A DNA stretch of 6,882 nucleotides from Rhodospirillaceae bacterium (GTDB lineage Bacteria; Pseudomonadota; Alphaproteobacteria; Rhodospirillales_A; Casp-alpha2). The notes under the pieces were generated by a model. The model was not told the DNA's origin and did not search any database. It saw nothing but the letters and a program-made list of their open reading frames with translations. Shown in pieces: positions 5,455-6,882 of this stretch (the stretch's first letter is position 1; every line of letters begins with the position of its first letter). The stretch covers positions 1 to 6,882 of the forward strand of contig DNMS01000363.1 in the NCBI GenBank assembly GCA_003488105.1. The letters are read 5' to 3'. Position numbers and translations under genes: made by a program.

Positions 5455-5835
5455 ATGGAAATGCGATCCCCCTTAAGCCGCGTGCGCGGTCTGGGTGCCG
5501 CCCACGAAGGCGTGGCCCATTGGTGGGCCCAGCGCCTGACCGGCGTCGCCCTGGTGCCGCTGACCCTGTGGTTCATCTGGGCCATGTCCGGGCTTCTCGG
5601 CGCCGATCTGGCCGCCATGAAGGTCTGGATGGGCACCGGACAGAACGCGGTCCTGCTGATCCTGCTGATCGTCGCCGGCATGCACCACGCGCAGCTTGGC
5701 CTGCAGGTCGTGATCGAGGATTACGTCCATTCCGAAAGTGCAAAAACCGTTTCACTGATCCTTATTAAGCTCGGCGCCGTATTACTGGGTGTGCTCAACA
5801 TCTTCGCCGTTCTCAAGCTGACCTTCGGGAGCTGA
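5455..5835 (+). CDS. sdhD: Succinate dehydrogenase hydrophobic membrane anchor subunit
   Basis: This 126-residue partner of SdhC anchors the catalytic subunits to the inner membrane. It has the alphaproteobacterial SdhD start [22 protein letters not shown] (residues 9-30) and the conserved [15 protein letters not shown] segment (78-92). H78 lies at the haem-ligand position, and D89-Y90 match the Asp-Tyr pair near the quinone site. Three membrane helices are visible, at about 30-48, 64-87 and 98-122. GGAGG (5442-5446) lies 8 nt before ATG 5455, which favours it over the ATG at 5461. The gene starts 4 nt after the sdhC stop and ends 7 nt before sdhA. Confidence 0.95.
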   Translation: MEMRSPLSRVRGLGAAHEGVAHWWAQRLTGVALVPLTLWFIWAMSGLLGADLAAMKVWMGTGQNAVLLILLIVAGMHHAQLGLQVVIEDYVHSESAKTVSLILIKLGAVLLGVLNIFAVLKLTFGS

Positions 5836-5842
5836 TTCGCAA

Positions 5843-6882
5843 ATGTCCAAGGCCTACGAACTCACCGATCACAAATACGACGTCGTCGTGCTGGGCGCCG
5901 GCGGCGCCGGGCTGCGGGCGACGCTGGGCATGGCGGCGGCGGGACTGAAGACCGCCTGCATCACCAAGGTGTTCCCGACCCGATCCCACACCGTGGCCGC
6001 CCAAGGCGGGGTGTCGGCCGCGCTCGGCAACCTGGATGAAGACCATTGGGAATGGCACATGTACGACACCGTCAAGGGCGCCGATTGGCTGGGCGACCAG
6101 GACGCCATCGAATACATGTGCCGCGAGGCCGTGCCGGCGGTGATCGAAATGGAACACTTCGGCATGCCGTTTTCCCGCACCGACGACGGGCGCATCTACC
6201 AGCGCCCCTTCGGCGGCCACATGCGCAACTTCGGCGAGGCCCCGGTGCGCCGCGCCTGCGCCGCCGCCGACCGCACCGGCCATGCCATGCTGCATACCCT
6301 CTATCAGCAGTCGTTGGCCCATAACGCGGAATTCTTCGTCGAATATTTCGCCCTCGACCTGATCATGAGCGACGACGGCGTGTGCGAAGGCGTCGTCGCC
6401 TGGAACCTGGACGACGGCACCATCCACACCTTCCGCGCCCATCAGACCGTGATGGCGACGGGCGGTTACGGCCGGGCCTATTTCTCCTGCACCTCGGCCC
6501 ATACCTGCACGGGCGACGGCAACGCCATGTTCGCGCGCGCCGGCCTGCCGCTGGAAGACCACGAATTCGTGCAGTTCCACCCCACCGGCATCTATGGCGC
6601 CGGCTGCCTGATTACCGAGGGGGCCCGCGGCGAAGGCGGATACCTGACCAATTCCGAGGGCGAACGTTTCATGGAACGTTACGCGCCGACGGCCAAGGAC
6701 CTGGCGTCCCGTGACGTCGTGTCGCGCGCCATGACCATGGAAATCCGCGAAGGCCGCGGCATCGGCGACAACAGCGACCACATCATGCTGCACCTGGAAC
6801 ATCTGGGCTCGGACACCCTGTTGCAGCGCCTGCCCGGGATCACGGAAACGGCCAAGATCTTCTCCGGCGTCGACGCCACGAA
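5843..6882 (+). CDS. sdhA: Succinate dehydrogenase flavoprotein subunit, N-terminal part (3' end outside window)
   Basis: The frame is open to the right edge, giving 346 of roughly 600 residues. It starts with a Rossmann FAD-binding motif (GAGGAGL, residues 18-24). H49 in [10 protein letters not shown] is the residue that binds FAD covalently in complex [10 protein letters not shown] (119-126), the FHPTGI segment with H246, [11 protein letters not shown] (258-268) and R290 in LASRDVVSR follow; H246 and R290 correspond to the substrate-binding His and the proton-transfer Arg of the family. The enzyme oxidises succinate to fumarate on the cytoplasmic face. GGGAG (5827-5831) precedes ATG 5843 by 11 nt. 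The covalent His and the sdhCD context mark it as SDH rather than L-aspartate oxidase. sdhB is expected downstream but is out of view. Confidence 0.97.
   Translation, partial: MSKAYELTDHKYDVVVLGAGGAGLRATLGMAAAGLKTACITKVFPTRSHTVAAQGGVSAALGNLDEDHWEWHMYDTVKGADWLGDQDAIEYMCREAVPAVIEMEHFGMPFSRTDDGRIYQRPFGGHMRNFGEAPVRRACAAADRTGHAMLHTLYQQSLAHNAEFFVEYFALDLIMSDDGVCEGVVAWNLDDGTIHTFRAHQTVMATGGYGRAYFSCTSAHTCTGDGNAMFARAGLPLEDHEFVQFHPTGIYGAGCLITEGARGEGGYLTNSEGERFMERYAPTAKDLASRDVVSRAMTMEIREGRGIGDNSDHIMLHLEHLGSDTLLQRLPGITETAKIFSGVDAT

Noticed and set aside
5461..5463. Alternative sdhD start at the second ATG
   Set aside because: The GGAGG at 5442-5446 is 8 nt from ATG 5455 but 14 nt from this one.

Overview
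The window comes from a GC-rich Gram-negative bacterium, most likely an alphaproteobacterium and probably of the Rhodospirillales. The evidence is an ethylmalonyl-CoA-pathway gene pair (malyl-CoA lyase and mesaconyl-CoA hydratase), an alphaproteobacterial-type sdhC-sdhD-sdhA operon, and an outer-membrane porin of the type common in that class. I cannot name a genus.

Layout from left to right. Positions 1-1397 hold the 3' end of a malyl-CoA/beta-methylmalyl-CoA lyase gene, overlapping by 4 nt with a complete mesaconyl-CoA hydratase gene (mch). Positions 1398-1823 form a long regulatory leader with an AT-rich promoter area, a Zur-box-like palindrome, a well-formed cobalamin riboswitch with its kissing-loop hairpin, and a possible 24-codon leader ORF. 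This leads into a 375-residue porin gene (1824-2951). A GC-rich hairpin (2981-3005) serves as a terminator shared with a convergent MFS transporter gene on the minus strand (2991-4211). Positions 4212-5057 contain no convincing gene. They hold several GC-rich hairpins, a phased cluster of DnaA-box-like 9-mers, and the presumed sdh promoter with a 16-bp near-palindrome. The sdhC, sdhD and sdhA genes follow; sdhA runs off the right edge.

The parts fit one metabolic theme. Mch and malyl-CoA lyase turn mesaconyl-CoA into glyoxylate and propionyl-CoA. Propionyl-CoA is then carboxylated and rearranged to succinyl-CoA by a B12-dependent mutase, and succinate is oxidised by SDH. The ethylmalonyl-CoA pathway therefore depends on adenosylcobalamin. 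Between these two metabolic blocks sits a porin gene whose mRNA leader carries a cobalamin riboswitch.

The most interesting element is the porin leader. It combines a cobalamin riboswitch, which usually controls btuB, cobalt transport or cob genes, with an upstream palindrome resembling the alphaproteobacterial Zur operator. This suggests a general-type porin under joint cobalamin and zinc control. That reading is inference, but each sequence element is directly visible.
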